Shown here: in pieces, positions 1 through 8,568 of the stretch
How the letters are laid out: every line of letters begins with the position of its first letter
How positions within the stretch are numbered: position 1 is the first letter of the stretch
Assembly (NCBI GenBank): GCA_937899645.1
Contig: CALCCD010000014.1
Span: 1-64,000 of the forward strand
DNA length: 64,000 nucleotides
DNA from: an uncultured cyanobacterium
GTDB taxonomy: Bacteria; Cyanobacteriota; Cyanobacteriia; Cyanobacteriales; Geitlerinemataceae
Direction of reading: 5' to 3'
Program-made: the position numbers and the translations under genes
Notes under the pieces: generated by a model
Seen by the model: only the letters and a program-made list of their open reading frames with translations
Database searches by the model: none
What the model was told of the DNA's origin: nothing

Positions 1-160
1 CTGTGGGGGGACTCCTCTATCCTATCTGTAGTCTCACTTTCTGGGCTTGGTATAAGTCGCGCAGGCGTCGCGTCCGCTTCGGTAACGTGTTGGCAATTCG
101 TGCAAGCGGGCTCCTAAGAGCACTCCACAAATATATTTGTCCAGAAGCCGCCAATGAAGG

Positions 161-205
161 CTGAGCTTGTCGAAGCCTGGGTGTGACGCACTTCGACAAG
201 CTCAG
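161..205. repeat. Perfect 15-bp inverted repeat
   Basis: CTGAGCTTGTCGAAG at 161-175 is followed by a 15-base loop and its exact reverse complement at 191-205. This palindrome resembles a dispersed REP-like repeat seen in many bacterial genomes. Spurious peptides read through it give the familiar LSLSKC and RLRQAQP strings. It lies just past the 3' end of the amidase gene (stop at 249, minus strand), so it could also help end or stabilise that transcript. There is no T-tract, so an intrinsic terminator is not proven. The rest of 1-248 shows no credible gene. Confidence 0.75.
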
Positions 206-248
206 TGCTCGAATTCTGAATACTGGACATTTATTTCCGTGGAGTACT

Positions 249-1589
249 CTAAAGCAACTTGGCATCTTGGTAAAAGCGGCGCAACATCGCCAGCACCCGA
301 ACGCCGTAGTCCAGCTCCGGCGACCAGCGCCCGGAGAGCTGTTCTATGGTTGGGGCAATACCACGCGTGACAAACCGGAAGCGTGGATCGACCTGCGGCT
401 GCACCAGCGGCTCTTTGCTCGCGTAGGCTTTCAGGTGCTGGATATGAGCCCGCACGCCTATCCGCGCCGAAGAGAACGACGCACTGCTGGCCCGCCCGTC
501 TGCCGCACCCAAATTCCCGAAATTATTTTGGTTGGACTGGAGATCTTGGCGAAAGCGTAAAAAGTCCGTTTCGACGCACATCTGCGCGAAGGCAATATCG
601 TGATTGATACCCTCGATCTTGCCTTCGTCGAGGTAGAGCCCCGGCAGGTCGGAAAACCGGCGCTCCCCGTCGGAGTTGGCATTCGCGAGAAATATCTTCA
701 TCTGCACTTCACTGGTGTTGCCGTGGCCGACGATGTGGTTGACCCGATCGACGCAGATGGTCAGGATCGACTGTAGGGTCACCGCTCGCAGTCGATTGTT
801 CCAGCCGACCCGGATGTTGTATTCGCGCAGCGCTACTGCCCGAAAGTGAACGACGCCACCGTAGAGCACGCGGCGAATCTGGGGAGCCTGGGCTAAATCG
901 ACGCCGAAGCTGTCGGCCAGATCGATGGGTATATAAGCGTTGCCTTCTACCAGGATGCCGGGATCGTCGTGAGGCTGGCCGTTGATAACGATACCGATCT
1001 CCGGATAGGCCGAGGTCGCGGAGCCGTTGACCCGCTCGAGCCAGTCCACCAGCCCCGCCGACAGACCGGCGGCAATATCCTCGCGGCGGTTTTGGATCAG
1101 AGCGCGATCGTCCGGATTGGTTAAAAAGCCCACCTCCACCAACAGCGACGGCACGGCAACCTCGCGACAGAAAGCAAGCCGACCGACCCCCCCGGCGGAG
1201 TCCGGCTGTGCGTTCCGGCTCGTAATCACCGGCAGGGAAATCACCAGGGCGTTGAGCAAACGCTGGGCGTCACGCTGGCGCTCGTCGTTGTTGGTGATGT
1301 AATAAACGCTCGCGCCCTTGGCTTCCGGGTTCGGGGCGGCGTTGGCGTGAATCTCGAGGGCCACGTCGCCGACGCGGGCGCGGATGTTAATCCACTCTAG
1401 AGTCTGCTGCTGGCTGAGGTCGTCGGGAACCGAGAGCACCGCCACTTGCCTCGATCGCAGGTCGCTGACCATCGCGTCGCGCAGGCGAATCATTTCTTGC
1501 GCTTCGGTCGTCCCACCCGCGATCGAGCCGGGATCGTATGTGTCGTTTTCGTAGCCGCCATGACCGGCGGAGAGTATCACCCGTCCCAT
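249..1589 (-). CDS. N-acetylmuramoyl-L-alanine amidase with C-terminal glucosaminidase-like domain
   Basis: Predicted peptidoglycan hydrolase of about 446 residues. The N-terminal part is an Amidase_3 domain: zinc ligands read as His10 (SAGHGG), Glu29 and His81 (EIHANA), with the later catalytic Glu in LLVEVGFLTNPDD. A middle segment around residues 195-275 (ING, then YIPIDLADSFGVDL) looks like a copper-amine-oxidase-N or spore-protein-like domain. The last third (IFLANANSDGERRFSDLPGLYLDEG, AQMCVETDFL, NNFGNLG) resembles a glucosaminidase fold with Glu in the CVETDF position. The start at 1589 is preferred over 1649 because GAGGAAAC lies about 9 bases upstream. No signal peptide is visible, so the route to the periplasm is unclear. 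Confidence 0.85.
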   Translation of the reverse strand: MGRVILSAGHGGYENDTYDPGSIAGGTTEAQEMIRLRDAMVSDLRSRQVAVLSVPDDLSQQQTLEWINIRARVGDVALEIHANAAPNPEAKGASVYYITNNDERQRDAQRLLNALVISLPVITSRNAQPDSAGGVGRLAFCREVAVPSLLVEVGFLTNPDDRALIQNRREDIAAGLSAGLVDWLERVNGSATSAYPEIGIVINGQPHDDPGILVEGNAYIPIDLADSFGVDLAQAPQIRRVLYGGVVHFRAVALREYNIRVGWNNRLRAVTLQSILTICVDRVNHIVGHGNTSEVQMKIFLANANSDGERRFSDLPGLYLDEGKIEGINHDIAFAQMCVETDFLRFRQDLQSNQNNFGNLGAADGRASSASFSSARIGVRAHIQHLKAYASKEPLVQPQVDPRFRFVTRGIAPTIEQLSGRWSPELDYGVRVLAMLRRFYQDAKLL

Positions 1590-1811
1590 GTTTTGTTTCC
1601 TCGAGGCGCGACTGCGTGTTGGTCTGGGGTTATCTGCGATGGGGCGCAATTTCCCCTCACTGTTCTATCATTTCGCCTCAACGAACCGCGTTGTCGATCT
1701 GCTTGCGGCGCTGGCTTGGATAAGGGCAAGGAAAACCGAGGCTGAGACGCCCGCCGACCGCGCATCTTTCGAGCTTAAAATCGGGGAAGAACCGTCATTC
1801 AATTTGCCGCC

Positions 1812-2387
1812 ATGGTTAGCATCGCGATCGTCTACTTTTCCGGTCAGGGACACACCAAGCTGATGGCCGAAGCGCTGGCCGAGGGCGTAACTTCCACTGG
1901 CGGCGAGGCGCAACTGCTCCGGATTACCGGCGAGCAGATCGCGAACGGTCGCTGGAAAGATGACGCGATGCTGGCGACACTCGGCGCTGCTGACGGCATT
2001 GCGTTCGGCTCCCCGACCTACATGGGCGGCATCGCCGGACAGTTCAAGTGCTTTCTCGATGCGGCCAGCGCCACTTGGTTCCAGCAAGGCTGGAAGGACA
2101 AAATCGCAGGAGGGTTCACCCATTCCGGCTCGCCCAACGGCGACAAACAGGGAACGCTGCTGTATCTGGCAATTAACGCCGCCCAGCATGGCATGATTTG
2201 GGTCGGTCTGACGGACATGCCCGACCCCGAAACGGGCGTCAACCGTCTGGGGTCTTTCATGGGCGTAATGGGCTACAGCGATCTGGATATGAGCGGCGCA
2301 CCGTCGAAAGTAGAGCCCGGAGATCTGGAGTCGGCGAAACTGTACGGTCAGCGTTTGGCTGCGATCGCGAGCAAGATGGCGGGCTAG
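1812..2387 (+). CDS. Flavodoxin-fold NAD(P)H quinone oxidoreductase (WrbA-like)
   Basis: A 191-residue FMN-dependent flavodoxin-family protein. The N-terminal beta-strand and phosphate loop read SIAIVYFSGQGHTKLMAEAL. A second flavin-contact segment reads GIAFGSPTYMGGIAGQFKCFLD, and SPNGDKQGTLLYLAINAAQHGMIWVG is typical of the WrbA/NADPH-dependent FMN reductase group. Such proteins usually make a two-electron reduction of quinones and limit oxidative stress. It is transcribed away from the amidase gene and converges on the phosphatase gene at 2449. The subfamily is uncertain; a general flavodoxin family protein is the safe label. Confidence 0.85.
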   Translation: MVSIAIVYFSGQGHTKLMAEALAEGVTSTGGEAQLLRITGEQIANGRWKDDAMLATLGAADGIAFGSPTYMGGIAGQFKCFLDAASATWFQQGWKDKIAGGFTHSGSPNGDKQGTLLYLAINAAQHGMIWVGLTDMPDPETGVNRLGSFMGVMGYSDLDMSGAPSKVEPGDLESAKLYGQRLAAIASKMAG

Positions 2388-2448
2388 AAAATTTTCCGGG
2401 TAGCGGCAAATTCGCAAGCCGCTCGTTGCAAGGATCGCCATTCAGCGA

Positions 2449-3369
2449 TCAGCTTTGCGCTGCCCGCCCTGCCGTGACCATATCGGCATGAATCTCTGCT
2501 GTCGCCGCGACGAGAATGCCCGATCGCTCGTAGTTTGTATCGGCATCGATGCGCTCCAGCGGCTCGCCGTTGAGATCGCTCAGGACGTAGCCCATCTCGC
2601 CCGCCAGAAACGCCAGCGCCGCCCCGTCGATCCACTTGCCCTTGGAGAGTACGACGCCATCGATCTCGCCCATCAATAGTCCATTCACCGTTGGCATCCG
2701 CTCGGTGAGTGAGTAGTTGCGGTGGGCGGCGATCGTCTCGTAGCGATCGCGCAGCCCCGCCTCGATGCCGCCGGTGTTCCAGCCGAAGAATAGTCGGTTG
2801 GTGCGCGGCAAGTCAGCCACGCGCAGCGGCTTACAGGCATTGAAGTCGTCCGCGATCGCGCCGGAGAATGCGCCCTCGCCGCGTAGCGCATAGAAGTAGC
2901 GATCGAGCGCCGGGCTAATCGCTAGCACGCCGAGGTAGTCGTCCACATCGATCGCCGTCAGGATAATTTGATAGCTCTCGAAGCCGTCTTTGTAAAAGCG
3001 CGTGCCGTCGATCGGGTCGAGCGTCAGCAGATAGTCGCCTGCTTCGCCCAAGTCGATGCTGCGAAAATACTTGGTGTTGTAGGTCTGCTCGTGCTCTTCG
3101 CCGTGGAAGCGTAGCTGCGGAAACGCGCCCAGCAGCAGCACCTCGACGAAGGTCTGAATCGACAGGTCGGCGTCGGTCAGCGCCGTGGCGAACGGGTTGT
3201 CGGCGGGAACGTTGTCCTTTTCGGGGCGGACGTCGATGCGGCGCTGGATCTCGCGGCTGTAGGCGGCGGCGACGCGCAGGTGGGGCAGCAGCGTCTCGAA
3301 CACGTCGCGCGGCGTCGGTCGGTCGGTTGCATCGGGGCGATCGGGCTGAGTCGTGGGCGGAATAGACAT
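2449..3369 (-). CDS. Inositol-monophosphatase / 3'(2'),5'-bisphosphate nucleotidase family protein
   Basis: Mg-dependent phosphatase of the IMPase/FBPase superfamily. Metal-binding motifs are in order: FHGEEHEQ (Glu), LDPIDGTRFY (the diagnostic DPIDGT loop) and, near the C-terminus, WIDGAALAFLAGEMG (Asp plus the GG-like turn). Substrate cannot be told from sequence; 3'-phosphoadenosine-5'-phosphate, inositol phosphate or a sugar bisphosphate are all possible. In-frame ATGs lie at 3468, 3423 and 3369. I take 3369 because the extra N-terminus is low-complexity and unlike the family. It converges with the flavodoxin gene, leaving only about 60 bases between them. Confidence 0.8.
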   Translation of the reverse strand: MSIPPTTQPDRPDATDRPTPRDVFETLLPHLRVAAAYSREIQRRIDVRPEKDNVPADNPFATALTDADLSIQTFVEVLLLGAFPQLRFHGEEHEQTYNTKYFRSIDLGEAGDYLLTLDPIDGTRFYKDGFESYQIILTAIDVDDYLGVLAISPALDRYFYALRGEGAFSGAIADDFNACKPLRVADLPRTNRLFFGWNTGGIEAGLRDRYETIAAHRNYSLTERMPTVNGLLMGEIDGVVLSKGKWIDGAALAFLAGEMGYVLSDLNGEPLERIDADTNYERSGILVAATAEIHADMVTAGRAAQS

Positions 3370-3601
3370 GGTGCGTGGGGAAAGAACGATGTCGTTGGCC
3401 GGGGTGCGAGCCACGCTTGCCATCCTAATCGAGACGCCGATCGCTAAGGCCGATCGCGCCGCCCGCATCCGTCGATTTGCCTACCGAACGCCGATGCAAG
3501 ATCGAAATCACGGTAATATTTGTTAACCTAAGTGGCCAGTTTTGCAGTTTCTGCTCGCAATGCAAGGCCCATACCGCTACCGTCTCTTCTTTTCTCGACC
3601 C

Positions 3602-4006
3602 ATGAAACAGTTCTTTTCTCGCGTGATGGCCTTCGTTCTCGTCGCCGTCATTGCTGTCTCCGGCCTTACGGCTTGCTCGCCTGCAGGCAACCTGACCGGC
3701 AACTACCGCGATGACGCGCTGACCCTCGTCACCAGCCTGCGCGAAGCGATCGAACTGCCCGAAAGCACCCCCGAGAAGGCCGCCGCCCAGGCCGCAGCGC
3801 GCGAGAATATCAACGAGTTTATCGCCCGCTACCGCCGTGATGCCGCAACCTCGGGCCTGCCGTCGTTCACCACGATGAGCACCGCGCTCAACTCCCTGGC
3901 CGGTCACTACAGCAACTACGGCAACCGCCCCCTGTCGCCGAAGCTCAAGAAGCGCCTCGAGCAAGAATTCAACCAGGTGGAGATGGCGCTGAAGCGCGGT
4001 TCGTAA
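3602..4006 (+). CDS. psb27: Photosystem II assembly lipoprotein Psb27
   Basis: A 134-residue lipoprotein acting on the lumenal side of thylakoids, where Psb27 binds CP43 in PSII assembly and repair intermediates and keeps the Mn cluster site open. The N-terminus is a lipoprotein signal with lipobox LTAC and Cys25. The mature part matches the family: GNYRDDALTLVTSLREAIELP, INEFIARYRRD, SFTTMSTALNSLAGHYSNYGNRPL and LEQEFNQVEMALKRG. The ATG at 3602 is chosen because it gives a complete signal peptide; the longer frame from 3542 adds a non-family extension. A strong terminator follows. Confidence 0.95.
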   Translation: MKQFFSRVMAFVLVAVIAVSGLTACSPAGNLTGNYRDDALTLVTSLREAIELPESTPEKAAAQAAARENINEFIARYRRDAATSGLPSFTTMSTALNSLAGHYSNYGNRPLSPKLKKRLEQEFNQVEMALKRGS

Positions 4007-4064
4007 CTCTCCGCAGATTTACAGCAACTTCTCAATTTCCGCGAGGTTTCCCGACCTCGCTCTG

Positions 4065-4097
4065 AATGTCCCTCCGGCTCCGCCGGGGGCATTTTTT
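4065..4097 (+). terminator. Intrinsic terminator of psb27
   Basis: AATGTCCCTCCGGC pairs with GCCGGGGGCATT across a three-base loop and runs straight into a T-tract. It sits about 60 bases past the psb27 stop codon. Confidence 0.85.
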
Positions 4098-4153
4098 GTG
4101 TTCGCTGGCTTGTCTGGGGCTTGTTTAGGATTTACCTAGGGGGGCTCCGGCCC

Positions 4154-4744
4154 CTACACCGATCGCGCCTGTAAGTCCTTAAGTCGCTGCATCGATTCGG
4201 CAATGTAGTCGAAGTACGTGCCGATCGCGGCCTGGGTGTCGGCGTCGAACAGCGGCAGCGCGCAAGTCTTTAGGTTGGCAATGCCGCAGGTCATCGCATC
4301 GAGCGGCACGTGCAGCTCTTCGTACAGTTGTCCGAGATACTCCAGGCCGACGGCGCTGATGTAGTCGCGGCGATCGCCCGCCACGCCGTAGGAAATGCAG
4401 CGCAGAAAATTCCACAGGTCGCGCCAGCAGGCTTCGGCGCGCATTTCGGGGTAAAGCGCGCCGCCCGGTTGGGTGATGTCGGGATAGGCCGCCAGCATAT
4501 TTTTTCGCGCGCCGCTGACGATCGTGGCGGCTTCGTCGCGAAGGGTGTTGGCGGCTTTGGTCTGTCGCGGACTGACGGACGAGCGTTCGGCGATCGCGGC
4601 GAGATCCGCACGGCTGAGGTATTCGCGGCGATCGTCGGCCTCCTGGAAGCGTCGCACGATCGCGGCGGGACAGTCGGCCTGCCAGGGCTCGAAGCTGACG
4701 ATCCGGGCTTTGTCGATTAGCGTTTTGGCGCGTTCGCTTAGCAT
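4154..4744 (-). CDS. Solitary phycobilisome-family (allophycocyanin-like) protein
   Basis: About 196 residues with a phycobiliprotein globin fold in the second two-thirds. NMLAAYPDITQPGGALYPEMR and EACWRDLWNFLRCISYGVAGD align with the region around the chromophore cysteine of ApcA/ApcB. Cys106, Arg108 and Asp109 occupy the bilin-binding C-x-R-D positions. IGTYFDYIAESM matches the usual C-terminus. It differs strongly from ApcA, ApcB, ApcD and ApcF: the first ~50 residues are unlike the usual helices X/Y and there is no partner subunit nearby. It may belong to the divergent AplA-like class that does not harvest light; that assignment is inference. The start at 4744 removes a non-family leader. 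It lies about 100 bases downstream of ldh on the same strand. Confidence 0.8.
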   Translation of the reverse strand: MLSERAKTLIDKARIVSFEPWQADCPAAIVRRFQEADDRREYLSRADLAAIAERSSVSPRQTKAANTLRDEAATIVSGARKNMLAAYPDITQPGGALYPEMRAEACWRDLWNFLRCISYGVAGDRRDYISAVGLEYLGQLYEELHVPLDAMTCGIANLKTCALPLFDADTQAAIGTYFDYIAESMQRLKDLQARSV

Positions 4745-4842
4745 CGTTAACTGTAGATGGAGTCGCGGCCACGCCTCGTTGGAGTCGGCGCGCATTGACG
4801 GGCGAGATCCGCCCGCCAACAATCTAATCGATGGGCGCGCGG

Positions 4843-5799
4843 CTATTCCGATCGGAGCTGGGCGATCGCCGCTTTGAGAACATCCGCCGACGACTGGAGC
4901 GCCGCCAGTTCCGCCGCGTCGAGCTGACAGTCGATCGCCTGCTCGACACCGTTCTCAGACACGATGCAGGGCACGCTCAGACAGACGCCGTCCAGACCCA
5001 GCTCGCCGCGCAGCAGCGTCGAGACGGTCATCACGCGCTTTTCGCCGCGCAGCACCGCCCGCGCGATCTCCACCAGCGCCAAGCCGACCGCAAACCAGGT
5101 CGCCCCCTTGTAGCCGATGATGTGGTACGCCGAGTCGCGCACCTTTTGCTCGATTTGCTGCTTTTCCGCCGCCCAGTCCGAGACCTGGCTGTGCTCGCGG
5201 ACGAACCGCTCGATCGCGATTCCCGCCACGTTGGTCATCGACCAGGCCGCGAACTCCGAGTCGCCGTGCTCGCCGAGGATATAGCCGTGGACGTTGTGAA
5301 CGTCGATATCGCAGCACTCGCTCAGGAAGTAGCGAAAACGGGCGCTGTCTAGCACCGTTCCCGACCCGAAGACGCGACCGGGAGCTAAGCCCGCGCAGTC
5401 GATCGCCACCTGGGTCATCACATCGACGGGGTTGGTGACGATCAAGACGATCGCGTCGGGACTGCGGGCAACGATCTCGGAGACGATGCTGCGGACGATC
5501 GCGGCGTTGCGCGAGAGCAGATCGAGCCGCGTTTCACCCGGTCGCTGGGCCGAGCCTGCGGTGACGACAACGAGCCGCGCGTCGGCGTACTCAGTGGCAT
5601 TTCCGGCTCGGATGGACACCGTCGGGAAAAACGGCTCACCGTGGGCCATATCGAGCACTTGCCCTTGGGCCAGGTCGGCGTTGTTATCGATGAGGACGAT
5701 TTCGTCGGCGAGGCCGGCTTGCGCCAGGGCGAAGGCAAAGGTCGAGCCCACGGCACCTGCCCCAACAACGGCCACTTTGCGAGAAGAGGATGGGGTCAT
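4843..5799 (-). CDS. ldh: L-lactate dehydrogenase
   Basis: NAD-dependent interconversion of pyruvate and lactate. The 318-residue protein begins with a Rossmann loop VAVVGAGAVGSTFAFALA. The specificity loop reads AQRPGETRLDLL: Gln before the R-P-G-E-T marks lactate rather than malate dehydrogenase, which has Arg there. The catalytic His lies in LGEHGDSEFAAWS, and the substrate Arg in DSARFRYFL. The start codon overlaps the stop codon of the upstream PEP-utilising enzyme gene by four bases (ATGA), so the two are probably translationally coupled. It would serve fermentation of pyruvate in the dark. Confidence 0.93.
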   Translation of the reverse strand: MTPSSSRKVAVVGAGAVGSTFAFALAQAGLADEIVLIDNNADLAQGQVLDMAHGEPFFPTVSIRAGNATEYADARLVVVTAGSAQRPGETRLDLLSRNAAIVRSIVSEIVARSPDAIVLIVTNPVDVMTQVAIDCAGLAPGRVFGSGTVLDSARFRYFLSECCDIDVHNVHGYILGEHGDSEFAAWSMTNVAGIAIERFVREHSQVSDWAAEKQQIEQKVRDSAYHIIGYKGATWFAVGLALVEIARAVLRGEKRVMTVSTLLRGELGLDGVCLSVPCIVSENGVEQAIDCQLDAAELAALQSSADVLKAAIAQLRSE

Positions 5800-8324
5800 G
5801 TTGCGGGGCTGGATTGCTCGTTGGGATGTTCCGTCAGGTTGGCAGGCTCGATCGCACCGCTTTCACCATCGACCCAGACCAGCTGGCCGGGCTGCAAGCG
5901 CTCGAAGGCATCGGCCACGTCCATTACGGCGGGGATGCCGTACTCGCGCGCCACGATCGCACCGTGAGAGAGCCGACCGCCCACCGCCGAAATCAGGCCG
6001 CCCGCCCGTGCCAGCAGCGGCGACCAGCCCGCATCGGTGTAGGGCACGACCAAAATCGTGTTGCGATCGACCCGCAGTCCGGCATCGAGTTCGCGAACGA
6101 TCGCGATACGACCGCAGACCCGCCCGCGACTGGCTCCGATGCCGGTCAAAATTTCGCTCTCGGGCGCGGTCGTCGGACGGGGTTGGCGTTCCGGCAGCGC
6201 CTCGCCGTACACCAGGCGCGGCACGGACGGACGCTGGCGATCGCGCTCGTAGCGCTGGCGGCGCTCGTCGATTAGTTCGGCGCGCTCGGCCAGCATCTCC
6301 GCGTCGGGCGATGTTGTCAGGGCGTACTGACAGACTTCATCGAGAGTCAAAAAGAAAATATCGCCGCTGCGAACGGTTTGGCCGAGGCGATGGCCGATCG
6401 CCCAGTGCCGCTCGATCGCCACGAAACACCAGCGTAGCTCGGCCAGCAGGCGATCGTAGATGGCGGCGGTGCGGCCCTTGACTCGAGCGAAGCTCCGCAG
6501 CGACTTCGATGGCGACTTCGATTCGGTAGAAGGCTCGGGCCGCGAAGCCGATACGCGATCGAGCTGGGCCGTCTGCCACCAGAGCTGCAGCAGGCGCTCG
6601 GGCGTTTCGCGCCAGGTGGGCACGGCAATATTCGTCCCGACCTCGCTGAGGTAACCGTAGCGATCGAGCCAGTCGTCGAACCGCGCCAGCAGCGCCTCGC
6701 CGCCCGATCGTGCCGCCAGCCAGACCCGTAGATCGTCGGGGGCCGTATCCGCCTCGTCGGTATTTGCGATGCTGTCCGTGATGCTGTCTGCGATATGGGA
6801 ACGCAGGTCGTTCGCCAGCGCTTGCAGCTCTCGCGTGGCCTGCACCTCAGGCATTTCACCGCCGTCGAGATCGCCCGATCGAGACAGCTTTTGGCGGATG
6901 GCGAGGCCGATCGGCGCGAGGATGTTGTAGTGCGTGGCGGGGCGCAGCATCCCCAAAATGCGATCGGCGCGGGCCAGAAGCTGCGCGGGCGAGTGCTGCG
7001 GGCGATCGAGGTCGATCGGGTCGCGGCCCAGCTCCTCGAGCAGAGGCGTAAAGTGCTCGGTGTCGTCGCCAACGAACTTCGCTTCCAGGCCGAGCTGCTG
7101 GCCGACTAGGCGCAGCAGACCGGGAACGTTGACCAGCATCGCTCGCAACGACGGGCGCGACATCGGTCGATCGCGCAGCAGAAACTCCAGGCTCTCCGGC
7201 GGCAGGCCCATCCGCAGGAAAATATCGCCCAGCAGCGAGGCGTTGAAGTAGGCGTGGGAGCCGTGGAGCGTGGCCGTCTGACCGAAGTCGAGCCCCTCGG
7301 CGCGATCGCCCAACACGATCGTGAAAATCTCGCCCCAAACGCCGCAGGTGAGCGGCTGGGAAATCGACCAGGTCAGCGGCTGCACGGCTCCGGGCGCGAC
7401 TTCAGCGGCGATCCGCCGCGTCCACAGCGGCCAGAGCGTCGTAATCGGGCGCGCTTGCAGCAGCCACAGGCGCGTCCCGTCGTAAGTCCACTCGATATCT
7501 TGAGGCGTGCCGCGATCGCGCTGTTCGAGCTGGCGGGCGATCGCCGCGACGCTGCGCAGCACCTCGGTCAGCGTCTCGGGAGCCAGGTCGGGTTGGAAGC
7601 TGTCCGGGATCGTGCCGGTGGCATTGACCGCGATCGCGTCAAGCCAGTCAATCTGGGGCAGCGGCTGGGCTGGGCTCCGGCGAGCGAGCCGCGGAATCTC
7701 CAGCGAGAGGTCGGCCTGCACGATCGCGCTGTAGCGGGCGGGCGTCACTTGCCCCGACACCAGCGCCGCCGCGCCGCCGCAGACGACTTCGATCGCCACG
7801 CCATCGCGATCGGGCTCGACGGGGTCTCGGCTAAAGGCCACCCCGGAAATAATGCCGCGAATCTGCCGCTGGACGAGCAGCGACATGGGCGGCGACGAGG
7901 GCAGCGCGTCTCCCTCGGCTTGGCCGCGATCGCGGCGGTAGGCGACGGCGCTGGCGGCATTGTAAGAAGCCAAACAGCGATCGAGGGCGCGATCGAGGCT
8001 TTTTCGGTCGATCGCGTCGGCGATGCTGTCGTACTGCCCGGCGGCGGAGGCCCGCTCGGAGTCTTCCCCCGTGACAGACGAGCGCACGATTAGGGGATGC
8101 TCGGGGCTGGGCCATGCCTGCCGCGCCAGTCGATCGCGATCGCCGCCCGCGCGCCAGATCCAACCGGGCGGAACGGCATAGCCCCACCGCCGCAACCGCG
8201 CGAGGTTGGCCGCTTTTGCGCCCACGACCTGAGCATCGAGGCGATCGTCGAGGCTTTGGCAGGCTGCCCGCGACAGCCAGCTCCGGAGACGCGCACGTCC
8301 CCTCGGATATAACGAATCCAGCAT
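5796..8324 (-). CDS. PEP/pyruvate-binding enzyme with rifampicin-phosphotransferase-like layout
   Basis: A large 842-residue enzyme. The N-terminal PPDK_N-type ATP-grasp part contains GAKAANLARLRRWGYAVPPGW, IVRSSVTGEDSERASAAGQYDS and GVAFSRDPV. The middle (ISQPLTCGVWGE, HGSHAYFNASLLGDIFLRMG) is unlike PEP synthase. The C-terminus is the swivelling phosphohistidine domain, GGRLSHGAIVAREYGIPAV, with the His as phosphate carrier. The C-terminal PEP-binding TIM barrel of PpsA/PpdK is missing. This order (ATP domain, substrate domain, His domain at the end) is that of rifampicin phosphotransferases and related proteins, so the acceptor need not be pyruvate. Its stop overlaps the ldh start. Automatic pipelines would likely call it PEP synthase. 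Confidence 0.8.
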   Translation of the reverse strand: MLDSLYPRGRARLRSWLSRAACQSLDDRLDAQVVGAKAANLARLRRWGYAVPPGWIWRAGGDRDRLARQAWPSPEHPLIVRSSVTGEDSERASAAGQYDSIADAIDRKSLDRALDRCLASYNAASAVAYRRDRGQAEGDALPSSPPMSLLVQRQIRGIISGVAFSRDPVEPDRDGVAIEVVCGGAAALVSGQVTPARYSAIVQADLSLEIPRLARRSPAQPLPQIDWLDAIAVNATGTIPDSFQPDLAPETLTEVLRSVAAIARQLEQRDRGTPQDIEWTYDGTRLWLLQARPITTLWPLWTRRIAAEVAPGAVQPLTWSISQPLTCGVWGEIFTIVLGDRAEGLDFGQTATLHGSHAYFNASLLGDIFLRMGLPPESLEFLLRDRPMSRPSLRAMLVNVPGLLRLVGQQLGLEAKFVGDDTEHFTPLLEELGRDPIDLDRPQHSPAQLLARADRILGMLRPATHYNILAPIGLAIRQKLSRSGDLDGGEMPEVQATRELQALANDLRSHIADSITDSIANTDEADTAPDDLRVWLAARSGGEALLARFDDWLDRYGYLSEVGTNIAVPTWRETPERLLQLWWQTAQLDRVSASRPEPSTESKSPSKSLRSFARVKGRTAAIYDRLLAELRWCFVAIERHWAIGHRLGQTVRSGDIFFLTLDEVCQYALTTSPDAEMLAERAELIDERRQRYERDRQRPSVPRLVYGEALPERQPRPTTAPESEILTGIGASRGRVCGRIAIVRELDAGLRVDRNTILVVPYTDAGWSPLLARAGGLISAVGGRLSHGAIVAREYGIPAVMDVADAFERLQPGQLVWVDGESGAIEPANLTEHPNEQSSPAT

Positions 8325-8568
8325 GGCACTCTCTACTTAAAAGCGCTCCGTTATTTTCACACCAGAATTCCCAGGGCATCCAGTCTCATAAGGTTGACGA
8401 TCGATTTGTCCGATCGATTTCCCAACCGATTTTCCAGCGAGCCTCTGGTTGTGGCTAGCCGCGATCGATTTGCACAAACTCAACCCATACAAAGACGGCG
8501 CACTGCTGTGCACCGTTACCAGAGCTTTCGGTTTCAAAAGATTTAGAAATCCTCGGCTCGACGCCGCC

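Noticed and set aside
17-265. Minus-strand frame at the left edge (82 codons)
   Set aside because: It translates the dispersed inverted repeat (LSLSKC and LRQAQP strings), a known source of spurious annotations.
5432-6481. Plus-strand open frame of 349 codons across ldh and the PEP-utilising gene
   Set aside because: Antisense to two well-supported genes and extremely Arg-rich; no family resemblance.
5796-8324. Simple label PEP synthase (ppsA)
   Set aside because: The C-terminal PEP-binding TIM barrel is absent and the phosphohistidine domain is last, so the symbol would mislead.
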